Shown: piece after piece, positions 31,731 through 40,388 of the stretch | Layout of the letters: each line of letters opens with the position of its first letter | How positions within the stretch are numbered: position 1 is the stretch's first letter | Assembly: GCA_038239145.1 (NCBI GenBank) | Contig: JBBSFB010000008.1 | Location: forward strand, 42,417 to 106,416 | Length of the DNA: 64,000 nucleotides | From: PALSA-610 sp038239145 | GTDB lineage: Bacteria > Actinomycetota > Acidimicrobiia > IMCC26256 > PALSA-610 | Direction: 5' to 3' | Notes under the pieces: model-generated | Databases searched by the model: none | What the model was told of the DNA's origin: nothing | The model's input: the letters and a program-made list of their open reading frames with translations, nothing else | Program-made: the position numbers and the translations under genes

Positions 31731-34700
31731 TTCGTTCGTCCATCTGCATCTGCACACCGAGTACTCGATGCTCGATGGCGCGTCGCGGATCGGCGAGGTC
31801 GTGGCCGCGGCTGCGGCCGATGGTCAGCCCGCGGTCGGTATCACCGACCACGGCAACATGTACGGCGTCCTCCCGCTCTACGAGGCCGCGCAGAACGCCG
31901 GTATCAAGCCGGTGCTCGGCATGGAGGGCTACTTCACGAACACGTCGCGCTTCGAACGGCCCAAGCGGTCGGAGCACGAGATCTTCCATCTCACGATGCT
32001 CGCGGAGACCAACGAGGGATACCGCAACCTCATCAAGGTGACGAGCGCCGCGTATCTCGACGGCTACTACTACAAGCCCCGCAGCGACTGGGAGTTGCTG
32101 GAGCGCCACCACGCCGGCATCACCGCCACCACGGGTTGCCTCGGCGGGCTCGTGTCGCAGCTCATCTTGAAGGACGAGCCCGATGCCGCGCTGGAAGCGG
32201 CGGCGCGGTTCCAGGAGATCTTCGGGCGCGAGCATTTCTTCGTCGAGCTCCAGGATCACGGTATCCCCGACGACGCGCGGGTCATCCGCCCGTTGCTCGA
32301 GATCGCGCGCAAGCTCCAGGCGCCTCTGCTCGCGACGAACGACAGTCACTACACGCACAAGGAAGACGCGGAGGCCCACGACGCGCTGCTGTGTGTGCAG
32401 ACGGGCGCGCTGCAGAGCGACCCGAAGCGATTCAAGTTCGACGGCAACGACTTCTACATCAAGAGCGCGGCCGAGATGCGCGCGCTGTTCGCGGAAGTGC
32501 CCGATGCGTGCGACAACACGCTGCTGATCGCGGAACGCTCAGAGGTCGAGATCGAGTTCGGCCAGGCGATCCTGCCCGCGTTCGCGGTGCCCGAAGGCCA
32601 CGACGAGAACTCCTACCTGCGCGAGCTCACGCTGGAGGGTGCGAAGGAGCGTTACGGGCCGACCCCCGCGCCGCACGTCATCGAGCGCATCGAGTTCGAG
32701 CTCGACGTCATCAAGTCGATGGGGTTCCCCGCGTACTTCCTCGTCGTCTGGGATCTCGTGCGCTACGCAAAGTCGCGCAACATCCGGGTGGGTCCGGGGC
32801 GGGGGAGCGCGGCCGGTTCGTGCGTTGCGTTCTGTTTGCGGATCGTCGACATCGATCCCATCAAGTACGACCTCCTCTTCGAGCGGTTCCTGAATCCGGG
32901 CCGCAAGCAGATGCCCGACATCGACATGGACTTCGACTCCCGTTACAGGGGGGAGATGATCAAGTACGCCGCGCAGCGGTACGGCCACGACCACGTTGCC
33001 CAGATCATCACGTTCTCCACGATCAAGGCCCGGGCCGCGGTGCGCGACGCGGCCCGGGTGCTCGGCTACCCGTACGCGGTCGGCGACAAGATCGCCAAGC
33101 TCATGCCGCCGCTCATCATGGGCCGCGACACGCCGCTGCACGCGTGTCTGACGCCTAACGAGCGGTATGCCGACGGCTACAAGATGGCGGCCGACCTGCG
33201 CGCCCTCTACGACATCGATCCCGACGCCAAGCGCGTCGTCGACGTCGCCACGGGACTCGAAGGGCTGCGGCGCCAGGACGGTATCCACGCGGCGGCGGTC
33301 GTGATCACGCGCGAACCGCTCACCGAGTACCTGCCGATCCAGCGCAAGCCCGAGCCCGGCACGGCGCTCGAAGATGCGCCGATGGTGACGCAGTACGAAA
33401 TGCACGGCGTCGAAGAGCTCGGCCTGTTGAAGATGGACTTCCTCGGCCTGCGCAACCTCGACGTCATCGAGATCGCGCTCGACCTGATCGAACAGACCAC
33501 GGGCGAACGCCCCGACATCGACAACGTTCCCCTCGACGACGAGAAGACGTTCGAGCTGTTGCGCCGGGCCGACACCATTGGCGTGTTCCAACTCGAGGGT
33601 GGTCCGCTGCGGTCGCTGCTCCTGCGGCTGGCCCCGACCTCGTTCGAAGACGTTGCCGCGGTCATCGCGCTGTACCGCCCGGGCCCAATGGCGCAGAACT
33701 GGCACACCGAGTACGCGGAGCGCAAGAACGGCCGTCGGGCCGTCACCTTCGACCATCCCGACCTCGAAGAGATCCTCGGCCCGACCTTCGGGCTGATGAT
33801 CTACCAAGAGCAGCTCATGCGAGTGTCCCAGAAACTCGCGGGCTACTCACTCGAGGAAGCCGACAACCTCCGCAAGGCCACCGGCAAGAAGATCCGCGAG
33901 CTCATCGCGAAAGAGCGCTCGAAGTTCGTCGAGGGCTGTGTGCGCAACGGGCACACGAAGGAGTTCGCGGAGGCGTACTTCACGACGATCGAGCCGTTCG
34001 CCGACTACTCGTTCAACAAATCCCACAGCGTCGGTTACGGCCTCGTCACCTACCAGACCGCGTGGCTCAAGGCGAACTATCCGGTGGCGTACTTCGCCGC
34101 GCTCCTCACGAGCGTGAAGACCAACCTCGACAAGGCCGCGGTCTATCTCGGCGAGTGCCGCCAGCTCGACATCCCCGTTCTCGTGCCCGACGTGAACGCG
34201 TCGTTCAGCGACTTCTCGTGCGAGGGGCACGCGATCCGGTTCGGGCTGTCGGCGGTGCGCAACGTCGGCGAGGGTGTGTCGGCGTTGTTGATCGAAGCGC
34301 GCGAACAGGGTGGACCGTTCGCCGACTTCCACGATTTTTGTGATCGGGTCGACGCGAACGTGCTCAACAAGCGCACGATCGAGTCGCTCATCAACGGGGG
34401 CGGGTTCGACTCCCTCGGTCACCCCCGCAAGGGCCTCCTCAACGTGTTCGAGGCCGCGGTCGACGCCGCGCTGCGCCGGCGTCGCGAGCGCGACGCGGGA
34501 ACGATGAGCCTGTTCGATCTCGGCGGCGACGCCGACCACTCGTCTGTGTTCGATGACCGGCTCGCGATCCCCGACGTCGAGTTCGACAAGGCCGAGCGTC
34601 TGCGCGCGGAGAAGGACATGCTCGGCCTCTATGTGAGCGATCACCCACTCATGGGCGTTGAGGCCGCGTTGCGGAGATTGACCGAGTGCACGATCGCCGA

Positions 34701-35208
34701 CTTGAGCGAGATGGAAGACGGCTCGATGAAGACGGTCGCGGGTGTCGTCACCGCGCTGCAGCGCAAGTACACCAAGCGGGGCGACCTCATGGCCACGTTC
34801 GTGCTCGAGGACCTCGCAGCCTCGATCGAGGTCATGGTGTTCCCGAAGACGATGCTCACCTACGGCGAGTTGCTCGCCTCCGACGCGATCGTGACGATCC
34901 GCGGCCGCGTCGACGGGCGCGACGACACGCCGAAGCTGATGGCGATGGACATCACCCGGCCCGAGGTGCACGCCGACGCGGGGGCGCCGCTCAAGCTCCG
35001 GATCAAGGCCGGGGTGCTGAACGACGACCGCGTCCAGAAGCTGCGCGAGCTCCTCGCCGCGAATCCGGGCGACAGCCCGGTGCTGCTCACGCTCATCGGC
35101 CCCGACAAGGAGACCGACCTGCGGCTCGGCGACGAGTTCCGCTGCGAGGCCCGTAACGGCCTGTTCGCGGAGCTGCGCATCCTCTTCGGCGCCGAGTGCA
35201 TCGGCTGA
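31723..35208 (+). CDS. dnaE: DNA polymerase III alpha subunit DnaE (DnaE1 type)
   Basis: About 1161 residues. PHP domain at the N-terminus (FVHLHLHTEYSMLDGAS), polymerase core with the catalytic P398-D-I-D-M-D-F-D, helix-hairpin-helix and C-terminal OB-fold (VAGVVTALQRKYTKRGDLMATFVLED). It is the replicative polymerase subunit. The start is unusual: homologues begin MSDSFVHLH, and here that Met position is CTG 31723 preceded by GGAG. The nearest in-frame ATG (31588) lies in the palindrome upstream of the predicted promoter. So either CTG is used or the promoter call is wrong. Confidence 0.95.
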   Translation: MSDSFVHLHLHTEYSMLDGASRIGEVVAAAAADGQPAVGITDHGNMYGVLPLYEAAQNAGIKPVLGMEGYFTNTSRFERPKRSEHEIFHLTMLAETNEGYRNLIKVTSAAYLDGYYYKPRSDWELLERHHAGITATTGCLGGLVSQLILKDEPDAALEAAARFQEIFGREHFFVELQDHGIPDDARVIRPLLEIARKLQAPLLATNDSHYTHKEDAEAHDALLCVQTGALQSDPKRFKFDGNDFYIKSAAEMRALFAEVPDACDNTLLIAERSEVEIEFGQAILPAFAVPEGHDENSYLRELTLEGAKERYGPTPAPHVIERIEFELDVIKSMGFPAYFLVVWDLVRYAKSRNIRVGPGRGSAAGSCVAFCLRIVDIDPIKYDLLFERFLNPGRKQMPDIDMDFDSRYRGEMIKYAAQRYGHDHVAQIITFSTIKARAAVRDAARVLGYPYAVGDKIAKLMPPLIMGRDTPLHACLTPNERYADGYKMAADLRALYDIDPDAKRVVDVATGLEGLRRQDGIHAAAVVITREPLTEYLPIQRKPEPGTALEDAPMVTQYEMHGVEELGLLKMDFLGLRNLDVIEIALDLIEQTTGERPDIDNVPLDDEKTFELLRRADTIGVFQLEGGPLRSLLLRLAPTSFEDVAAVIALYRPGPMAQNWHTEYAERKNGRRAVTFDHPDLEEILGPTFGLMIYQEQLMRVSQKLAGYSLEEADNLRKATGKKIRELIAKERSKFVEGCVRNGHTKEFAEAYFTTIEPFADYSFNKSHSVGYGLVTYQTAWLKANYPVAYFAALLTSVKTNLDKAAVYLGECRQLDIPVLVPDVNASFSDFSCEGHAIRFGLSAVRNVGEGVSALLIEAREQGGPFADFHDFCDRVDANVLNKRTIESLINGGGFDSLGHPRKGLLNVFEAAVDAALRRRRERDAGTMSLFDLGGDADHSSVFDDRLAIPDVEFDKAERLRAEKDMLGLYVSDHPLMGVEAALRRLTECTIADLSEMEDGSMKTVAGVVTALQRKYTKRGDLMATFVLEDLAASIEVMVFPKTMLTYGELLASDAIVTIRGRVDGRDDTPKLMAMDITRPEVHADAGAPLKLRIKAGVLNDDRVQKLRELLAANPGDSPVLLTLIGPDKETDLRLGDEFRCEARNGLFAELRILFGAECIG

Positions 35209-35222
35209 TCACCTGATCCCCA

Positions 35223-35250
35223 GGGAGGTGCACTTCCTCCCGTCTAGTCT
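35223..35250 (+). promoter_or_regulatory. npdG promoter with a hairpin or operator
   Basis: TAGTCT (35245-35250) is six bases before ATG 35257, so the transcript is probably leaderless. Immediately upstream GGGAGG (35223-35228) and CCTCCC (35236-35241) form a 6-bp palindrome with a seven-base spacer, where a regulator could sit over the promoter; it might also be a weak dnaE terminator. Confidence 0.45.
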
Positions 35251-35256
35251 CTCCGG

Positions 35257-35910
35257 ATGCGTATCGGGATATTGGGGGCGACCGGGCCGGCAGGCGCCGG
35301 TCTGGCGGCTCGGCTCGCAAGTGTGGGGCACGAGGTGCTGTTCGGTTCACGGGCGGTCGACAAGGCTCGTACCGCGGTCGGCGAGCTGGAAAAGGAATGG
35401 GGCGACCGGGTCTCCGGCCGGCTCATCGCGTGCGACAACGCGTGGGCGTGTGACGCGCCGGTCGTGATCCTGGCCGTGCACGCGGAGTCCGCGATTCCCA
35501 CCGTCCAAGAGCACGCCGACCGGCTCGCGGGGAAGATCGTCGTCTCGATGGCGAACAATCTCGTGAAGCACGGCAACGAGTTCAACGCAGTGCTCCCGCC
35601 GCATGGCTCGGTCGCGGCCGAGATCCAGGCGTTGCTGTGGCGGTCACGGGTGTGCACCGCGTTCCATCTGGTGCCGGCCGCGGAGTTCGGTGAGATCGAT
35701 CACGAGATGTCGAGTGACGTGATCGTGCTCGGTGACGACGACGACGCCAAGACCACGGTCATGGAGATCACGAGCAGTATCCCGCGGCTGCGCCCGCTCG
35801 ACGGCGGCTCGTTGCGCAACGCCGTAGGAATGGAGACGTTCGCCGCCGTCTTGTTGACGGTGAACATCCGCCACAAGATGCGGGCGAGCCTCCGGCTCAC
35901 GTCTGTTTGA
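35257..35910 (+). CDS. npdG: F420H2:NADP oxidoreductase family protein
   Basis: 217 residues. Rossmann N-terminus MRIGILGATGPAGAGLAARL with NADP-type features (FGSRAVDKAR), VVILAVHAES, VVSMANNLV and the C-terminal RPLDGGSLRNAVGMETFAAVLL, all as in archaeal Fno and actinobacterial NpdG. The enzyme moves hydride between coenzyme F420 and NADP, implying F420 metabolism in the host. It stands alone between dnaE and mshC, with its own promoter. Confidence 0.88.
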   Translation: MRIGILGATGPAGAGLAARLASVGHEVLFGSRAVDKARTAVGELEKEWGDRVSGRLIACDNAWACDAPVVILAVHAESAIPTVQEHADRLAGKIVVSMANNLVKHGNEFNAVLPPHGSVAAEIQALLWRSRVCTAFHLVPAAEFGEIDHEMSSDVIVLGDDDDAKTTVMEITSSIPRLRPLDGGSLRNAVGMETFAAVLLTVNIRHKMRASLRLTSV

Positions 35911-35971
35911 GCGTGACGCGCTTCGAACGTGAATCGGGCGCCGGCGGACCTGAGCCTGTGGATGCGGGAAG

Positions 35972-35977
35972 TAGGGT
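35972..35977 (+). promoter_or_regulatory. -10 element of mshC (leaderless)
   Basis: TAGGGT, six bases before GTG 35984, no ribosome-binding site. Confidence 0.45.
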
Positions 35978-35983
35978 TCGGCC

Positions 35984-37168
35984 GTGAGCCTGCGCCTCTA
36001 TGACACCGCTCGGCGCGCGGTCGTGCCGTTCGATCCGCCGCCGACCGTGCGCATGTACGTCTGTGGGATAACGCCCTACGACTCGACGCATCTCGGTCAC
36101 GCGGCGACTTATCTCACCTACGACCTGCTCATCCGCCGCCTGGAGGAGCTCGGCCACGAGGTCAGCTACGTCCGCAACATCACCGACGTCGACGATTCGA
36201 TCCTTCCCAAGGCCCGCGAGCTCGGCGTGCCCTACCTCGAGCTCGCGGAAGCGGAGATGGCGCGCTTCCACAGCGACATGGACGCACTCGAGATGCGCAA
36301 GCCCGCGGCCGAACCCCGCGCGACGGAGTCGATCGATCTCATCATCGAGCTCGTCGGCCAACTCCTCGAGTCGGGCAACGCGTACCTGACGCACGGCACC
36401 GCGTACTTCGACGTGTCGACCTTTCCCCGCTACGGCGAGCTGTCGCACTACTCCGAAGAACAGATGGTGCGCTTGGCCCGGGCGCGGGGCGGCAACCCCG
36501 ACGATCCGCACCGGCGGCGTCCGCTCGATTTCGTGCTGTGGCAGCCGTCGCTCGCGGACGAGCCCGCGTGGCGCGCCCCGTTCGGTGTCGGCCGGCCCGG
36601 GTGGCACATCGAGTGTTCGGCGATGTCGATGCACGAGCACGGCCCCACGATCGACCTGCACGGCGGGGGCACCGATCTCATCTTCCCGCATCACGAATGC
36701 GAGATCGCGCAGAGCGAGAGCCTCACGGGCAAGCCGTTCGTCACCCACTGGCTGCACTCGGCGATGGTCAACTACGAGGGCGAGAAGATGTCGAAGTCTC
36801 TCGGCAACCTCGTCTTCGTCGATCAGTTGTTGAAGACGGCCGACCCGCGCGCGATCCGGCTCGCGTTGATGCGCCACCACTACCGGCACGGTTTCGAGTG
36901 GTACGACACCGATCTCGAAGAGGGATCGGCGTTGCTGCATCGTCTCCTCGCGGCGGCGGGTCGCACCTCGGGTCCCGATCCCCAGTCGTATGCCAAGCGC
37001 GTGCGAGATGCGATCGACGACGACCTCGACTCGCCTCACGCGCTCGACGCGCTCGACGACCTGGCCAGCGCGATCCTCTCCGGTGGCGACGACCCGACCG
37101 CGCGAACCGTGCTGGGCGAGCTCGGCCGGTTGCTCGGCGTCGATCTCGATCGTCCCGTCGCCCGCTGA
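35984..37168 (+). CDS. mshC: Cysteine:GlcN-Ins ligase MshC (mycothiol biosynthesis)
   Basis: 394 residues, shorter than most CysRS. It is a CysRS paralogue with HLGH at 36-39, zinc ligands C27 and the HIECSA Cys, and K268-M-S-K-S. The MYVCGITPYDSTHLGHAATY block, the RLYDTA start and the FPHHECEIAQSE region match MshC rather than CysRS, which has CGPTVYDYxHIGNAR. MshC joins cysteine to GlcN-Ins using ATP, the third step to mycothiol. A tRNA-charging CysRS cannot be excluded by sequence reading alone, but the motif difference is strong. Confidence 0.85.
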   Translation: MSLRLYDTARRAVVPFDPPPTVRMYVCGITPYDSTHLGHAATYLTYDLLIRRLEELGHEVSYVRNITDVDDSILPKARELGVPYLELAEAEMARFHSDMDALEMRKPAAEPRATESIDLIIELVGQLLESGNAYLTHGTAYFDVSTFPRYGELSHYSEEQMVRLARARGGNPDDPHRRRPLDFVLWQPSLADEPAWRAPFGVGRPGWHIECSAMSMHEHGPTIDLHGGGTDLIFPHHECEIAQSESLTGKPFVTHWLHSAMVNYEGEKMSKSLGNLVFVDQLLKTADPRAIRLALMRHHYRHGFEWYDTDLEEGSALLHRLLAAAGRTSGPDPQSYAKRVRDAIDDDLDSPHALDALDDLASAILSGGDDPTARTVLGELGRLLGVDLDRPVAR

Positions 37169-37290
37169 GCCGGTTTCGACTGCCCCGTCTCGCGGCGAAA
37201 AACGGTCCGGGTCGCGATCCGGCCGTTGGTAACCTCGAGCCGTTCGAGACGTCCTTTCGAGACGCGGCCGATTCCGACGATAGAGACACC

Positions 37291-39315
37291 ATGAGCGAAC
37301 AGATCGTGGTCAAGCTGCCCGACGGTTCGATCCGGGAGTACGCGTTGGGAACCACGCCGGCCGATGTTGCCGCGTCGATCGGGAAGGGCCTCGCCAAGGC
37401 TGCGATCGCGGCGCGCGCCGACGGTGAGTGGATCGACCTGACCCGACCGCTCGATCACGACGTCGCGCTGGAACTGGTCGTGCCCGACTCCGACGAGGGT
37501 CGTGAGGTGCTGCGGCACTCGACCGCGCACGTGATGGCGGAAGCCGTCACCCGGTTGTTCCCGGGCGCCAAGGTCGCGATCGGGCCGGCCATCGCCGACG
37601 GCTTCTACTACGACTTCGACCTGCCGAACGGCGCGACGTTCAGCGACGACGACCTCGGTCGGATCGAAGCCGAGATGCGCGCGATCGTGAAGGCGAACCA
37701 GCGTTTCGAACGCACCGAGTTGAGCTACGACGACGCGCTCGCGGTCTTCGCCGATCAGCCTTACAAGCAAGAGATCATCGAGAAGGTGCGGGGCGGCGCC
37801 GCCGATGCCGAGGACGCGGGCGAGGCCGGCAGCGACGGCACCGGCGTGTCGGTGTACCGAAACCTGTCGACCACGCACGGAACCGAAGGTGAGATCGCGT
37901 TTACCGATCTCTGCCGTGGTCCGCACGTTCCTTCCACCGGCAAGCTCGGCGTCTTCAAGCTGCAAAAGGTCGCGGGGGCGTACTGGCGCGGCAACGAGAA
38001 GGGCCCGATGCTGCAGCGCATCTACGGCACCGCGTGGGAGTCGAAGTCTGCGCTCGCCGAGTACCTGCACCGACTCGCGGAGGCCGAGCGGCGCGACCAC
38101 CGCAAACTCGGCGTCGAGCTCGACCTCTTCTCGTTCCCGGAGGAGATCGGTTCCGGGCTCGCGGTGTTCCATCCCAAGGGCGCACGGGTGCGGCGCATCA
38201 TGGAGGAGTACTCGCGCGAGCGGCACGAGCGCGCGGGCTATGAGTTCGTGAACTCGCCCCACATCACGAAGTCGAAGCTGTTCGAGATCTCGGGCCATCT
38301 CGACTGGTTCGCGGAGGCGATGTTTCCTCCGTTGCACCTCGACGAAGGCGGTCAGGACGGCGAGGGGACGAACTACTACCTCAAGCCGATGAACTGCCCG
38401 TTCCACATCTTGATCTTCAAGCACCGCACGCGCTCGTACCGCGAGCTACCGCTGCGGATGTTCGAGTTCGGGACGGTGTATCGCTACGAGAAGTCGGGCG
38501 TCGTCCACGGCCTCACGCGTGTCCGGGGCATGACCCAGGACGACGCGCACATCTTCTGCACCAAGGAGCAGATGGCCGGCGAGCTCTCGTCGCTGCTCGA
38601 TTTCGTGCTCGACGTGTTGCGCGACTACGGGCTCACCGACTTCTACCTGGAGCTCTCGACCAAGCCCGAGGGCAAGGCGGTCGGCCGCGACGACGAGTGG
38701 GAAGAAGCGACCGAAGCGTTGCGGGCGGTGGCGTCGAGCAAGGATCTCGATCTCGTGCTCGACGAAGGGGGCGGCGCGTTCTACGGACCGAAGATCAGCG
38801 TGCAGGCCAAGGACGCGATCGGCCGCACCTGGCAGATGTCGACGATCCAGGTCGACTTCCAGCTCCCGCAGCGCTTCGAGATGCAGTACACGGGCGCCGA
38901 CAACGAACGCCACCAGCCGATCATGATTCACCGAGCGTTGTTCGGCACGATCGAGCGCTTCTTCGCGATCCTGCTCGAGCACTACGCGGGCGCGTTCCCG
39001 GCCTGGCTCGCTCCCGTGCAGGTGACCTTGTTGCCGGTGAGCGACCGCCACGATCCGTACGGCTCCCGGATCCTCGATCGGTTCAAGGCCGAAGGGTTCC
39101 GGGCCGAGATGATCGACGGATCCGCGGGCAGCCTCGGTTCGCGCATCCGCAAGGCCAAGACCGACAAGGTGCCCTACATCCTCGTGATCGGCGACAGCGA
39201 CGTCGAGAACGGCACCGTCGGCGTGAACGGGCGCGGCAGCAACGATCCCGAGCGCGACGTGCGGGTTGACGACTTCGTCGAACGGTTGGCGGCCGAAGTC
39301 CTCGAGCACCGGTAG
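37291..39315 (+). CDS. thrS: Threonyl-tRNA synthetase
   Basis: 674 residues, class II. TGS domain (1-65), editing/SAD domain with HSTAHVMAEAV and FTDLCRGPHVPSTG, class II core with LKPMNCPFHILIF (zinc Cys), RYEKSGVVHGLTRVRGMTQDDAHIF and C-terminal anticodon-binding domain (VQVTLLPVSDRH). An Ala/Asp/Gly-rich insertion (GGAADAEDAGEAGSDG) lies in the SAD domain. ATG 37291 is the family start; a long open frame upstream is only a shadow of mshC. No T-box leader was seen. It heads the thrS-HIT-pgsA-patA-pimA order known from mycobacteria. Confidence 0.97.
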   Translation: MSEQIVVKLPDGSIREYALGTTPADVAASIGKGLAKAAIAARADGEWIDLTRPLDHDVALELVVPDSDEGREVLRHSTAHVMAEAVTRLFPGAKVAIGPAIADGFYYDFDLPNGATFSDDDLGRIEAEMRAIVKANQRFERTELSYDDALAVFADQPYKQEIIEKVRGGAADAEDAGEAGSDGTGVSVYRNLSTTHGTEGEIAFTDLCRGPHVPSTGKLGVFKLQKVAGAYWRGNEKGPMLQRIYGTAWESKSALAEYLHRLAEAERRDHRKLGVELDLFSFPEEIGSGLAVFHPKGARVRRIMEEYSRERHERAGYEFVNSPHITKSKLFEISGHLDWFAEAMFPPLHLDEGGQDGEGTNYYLKPMNCPFHILIFKHRTRSYRELPLRMFEFGTVYRYEKSGVVHGLTRVRGMTQDDAHIFCTKEQMAGELSSLLDFVLDVLRDYGLTDFYLELSTKPEGKAVGRDDEWEEATEALRAVASSKDLDLVLDEGGGAFYGPKISVQAKDAIGRTWQMSTIQVDFQLPQRFEMQYTGADNERHQPIMIHRALFGTIERFFAILLEHYAGAFPAWLAPVQVTLLPVSDRHDPYGSRILDRFKAEGFRAEMIDGSAGSLGSRIRKAKTDKVPYILVIGDSDVENGTVGVNGRGSNDPERDVRVDDFVERLAAEVLEHR

Positions 39316-39322
39316 CGCGTCC

Positions 39323-39820
39323 GTGGGCCTCGAACGACTGTGGGCGGATTGGCGTTCCGCGTACGTCTCGAGTGCCGACGCGGAACGGGAGAAGGTCGGG
39401 TGCGTGCTCTGCAACCTCGTCGACGCGACCGACGATGCCGAGGCGCTCGTGCTCGAACGCACGCCCGACACCATCACCGTGATGAACCTGTATCCGTACG
39501 GTTCAGGGCACCTGATGGTCGCGCCCGTACGTCACGAACCCGCGTTCGACGACCTGACCGACGACGAGAACGTCGCAATCGCCCGGGCGCAGGTCCGGGC
39601 GCTGCGCGCGATCAGGACCGCGTACAGCCCGGACGGGGTGAACACCGGCGCGAATCTCGGGAGGGCCGCGGGGGCCGGTGTCCCCGGTCACCTCCACGTG
39701 CATCTGTTGGCGCGCTGGGCCGGCGACACCAACTTCATGACGTCGATCGCCGAGGCCCGGGTGCTGCCCGAGAGCCTGCGCACCGGCTACGAGAAGCTGC
39801 GCGCCGTCTGGCCCGGGTAG
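39323..39820 (+). CDS. HIT-domain hydrolase or nucleotidyltransferase (Ap4A phosphorylase-like)
   Basis: 165 residues from GTG 39323. The catalytic triad H123-L-H-V-H127 (GHLHVHLLARW) and the CVLC zinc pair (C27, C30) fit the actinobacterial Ap4A-phosphorylase-like HIT group; the mycobacterial neighbour of thrS in the same position has this activity. It would degrade diadenosine polyphosphates made by aminoacyl-tRNA synthetases. Seven bases after thrS, so probably co-transcribed. Confidence 0.9.
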   Translation: MGLERLWADWRSAYVSSADAEREKVGCVLCNLVDATDDAEALVLERTPDTITVMNLYPYGSGHLMVAPVRHEPAFDDLTDDENVAIARAQVRALRAIRTAYSPDGVNTGANLGRAAGAGVPGHLHVHLLARWAGDTNFMTSIAEARVLPESLRTGYEKLRAVWPG

Positions 39821-39823
39821 CGT
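39818..39823 (+). promoter_or_regulatory. -10 element of the downstream membrane protein gene (leaderless)
   Basis: TAGCGT, starting in the HIT stop codon and ending eight bases before TTG 39832. It supports that TTG as the start. Confidence 0.35.
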
Positions 39824-39831
39824 CTGGCGCC

Positions 39832-40338
39832 TTGACCGAAGACAGCGTGAGCGACGAAGAGCCCGAAGATCAGCCCCGAGGCGACCAGCTTCCCGAGGAT
39901 CTCGACGTCACCGCCTACGTCGGTCCGTACGTCTTCCCCGACATCAAGCGCCGGCGCATCGCAGGAACGATCTATCTCGTGATCGCCGCGCTCGTGCTGT
40001 GGGCGGCGATCGCGAGCGCGAACGCCGGGCTCGTCTTCGGTGCAGTGCTGCTCGCCGCGATCGCGGCCTACCACTTCATCGCCGGCTGGTCGCTGAAGAT
40101 CGACCAGACCGAAGCGCTCGCGGTGGCGAGTCGCACGGTCGGTTTCCCCGTCGGGCACGCGTCGGCGCAACTCGGGTGGCGCGGCCTGCGCTCCCGGCCG
40201 GCGTGGCGCATCCTCGTCTACAGCGCCGACGATCCACCCAGCGTCCGGGGCCTCGTCGAGCTCGACGCGGTCGACGGCCGTGTGCTCGGCGAGTACACCG
40301 AGAACAACCCCGAGGACTGGACCCAATACCCCCGCTGA
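39832..40338 (+). CDS. Small two-helix membrane protein of unknown function
   Basis: 168 residues from TTG 39832 (GTG 39847 is an alternative). Acidic N-terminus (EDQPRGDQLPEDLD), a Tyr/Pro patch (YVGPYVFPDIKRRR), two transmembrane helices at about 43-62 and 65-85, and a soluble C-terminus (about 90-168) with WRGLRSRPAWRILVYSADDPP. No family recognised by eye. It sits where mycobacteria go directly from the HIT gene to pgsA and ends tail-to-tail with the EF-G2 gene, 50 bases away. Confidence 0.75.
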   Translation: MTEDSVSDEEPEDQPRGDQLPEDLDVTAYVGPYVFPDIKRRRIAGTIYLVIAALVLWAAIASANAGLVFGAVLLAAIAAYHFIAGWSLKIDQTEALAVASRTVGFPVGHASAQLGWRGLRSRPAWRILVYSADDPPSVRGLVELDAVDGRVLGEYTENNPEDWTQYPR

Positions 40339-40388
40339 CTCGCACCCAGTCCGAACCACCTGAGCCCGCGCGTCGCATTGAGCCGCGC

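Noticed and set aside
35984..37168. Annotation as cysteinyl-tRNA synthetase
   Set aside because: The signature around C27 and the short length match MshC rather than CysRS, although the fold is shared.
36538..37290. N-terminal extension of ThrRS by 251 residues
   Set aside because: The extra part overlaps mshC in another frame and has no family similarity; the TGS domain begins at 37291.
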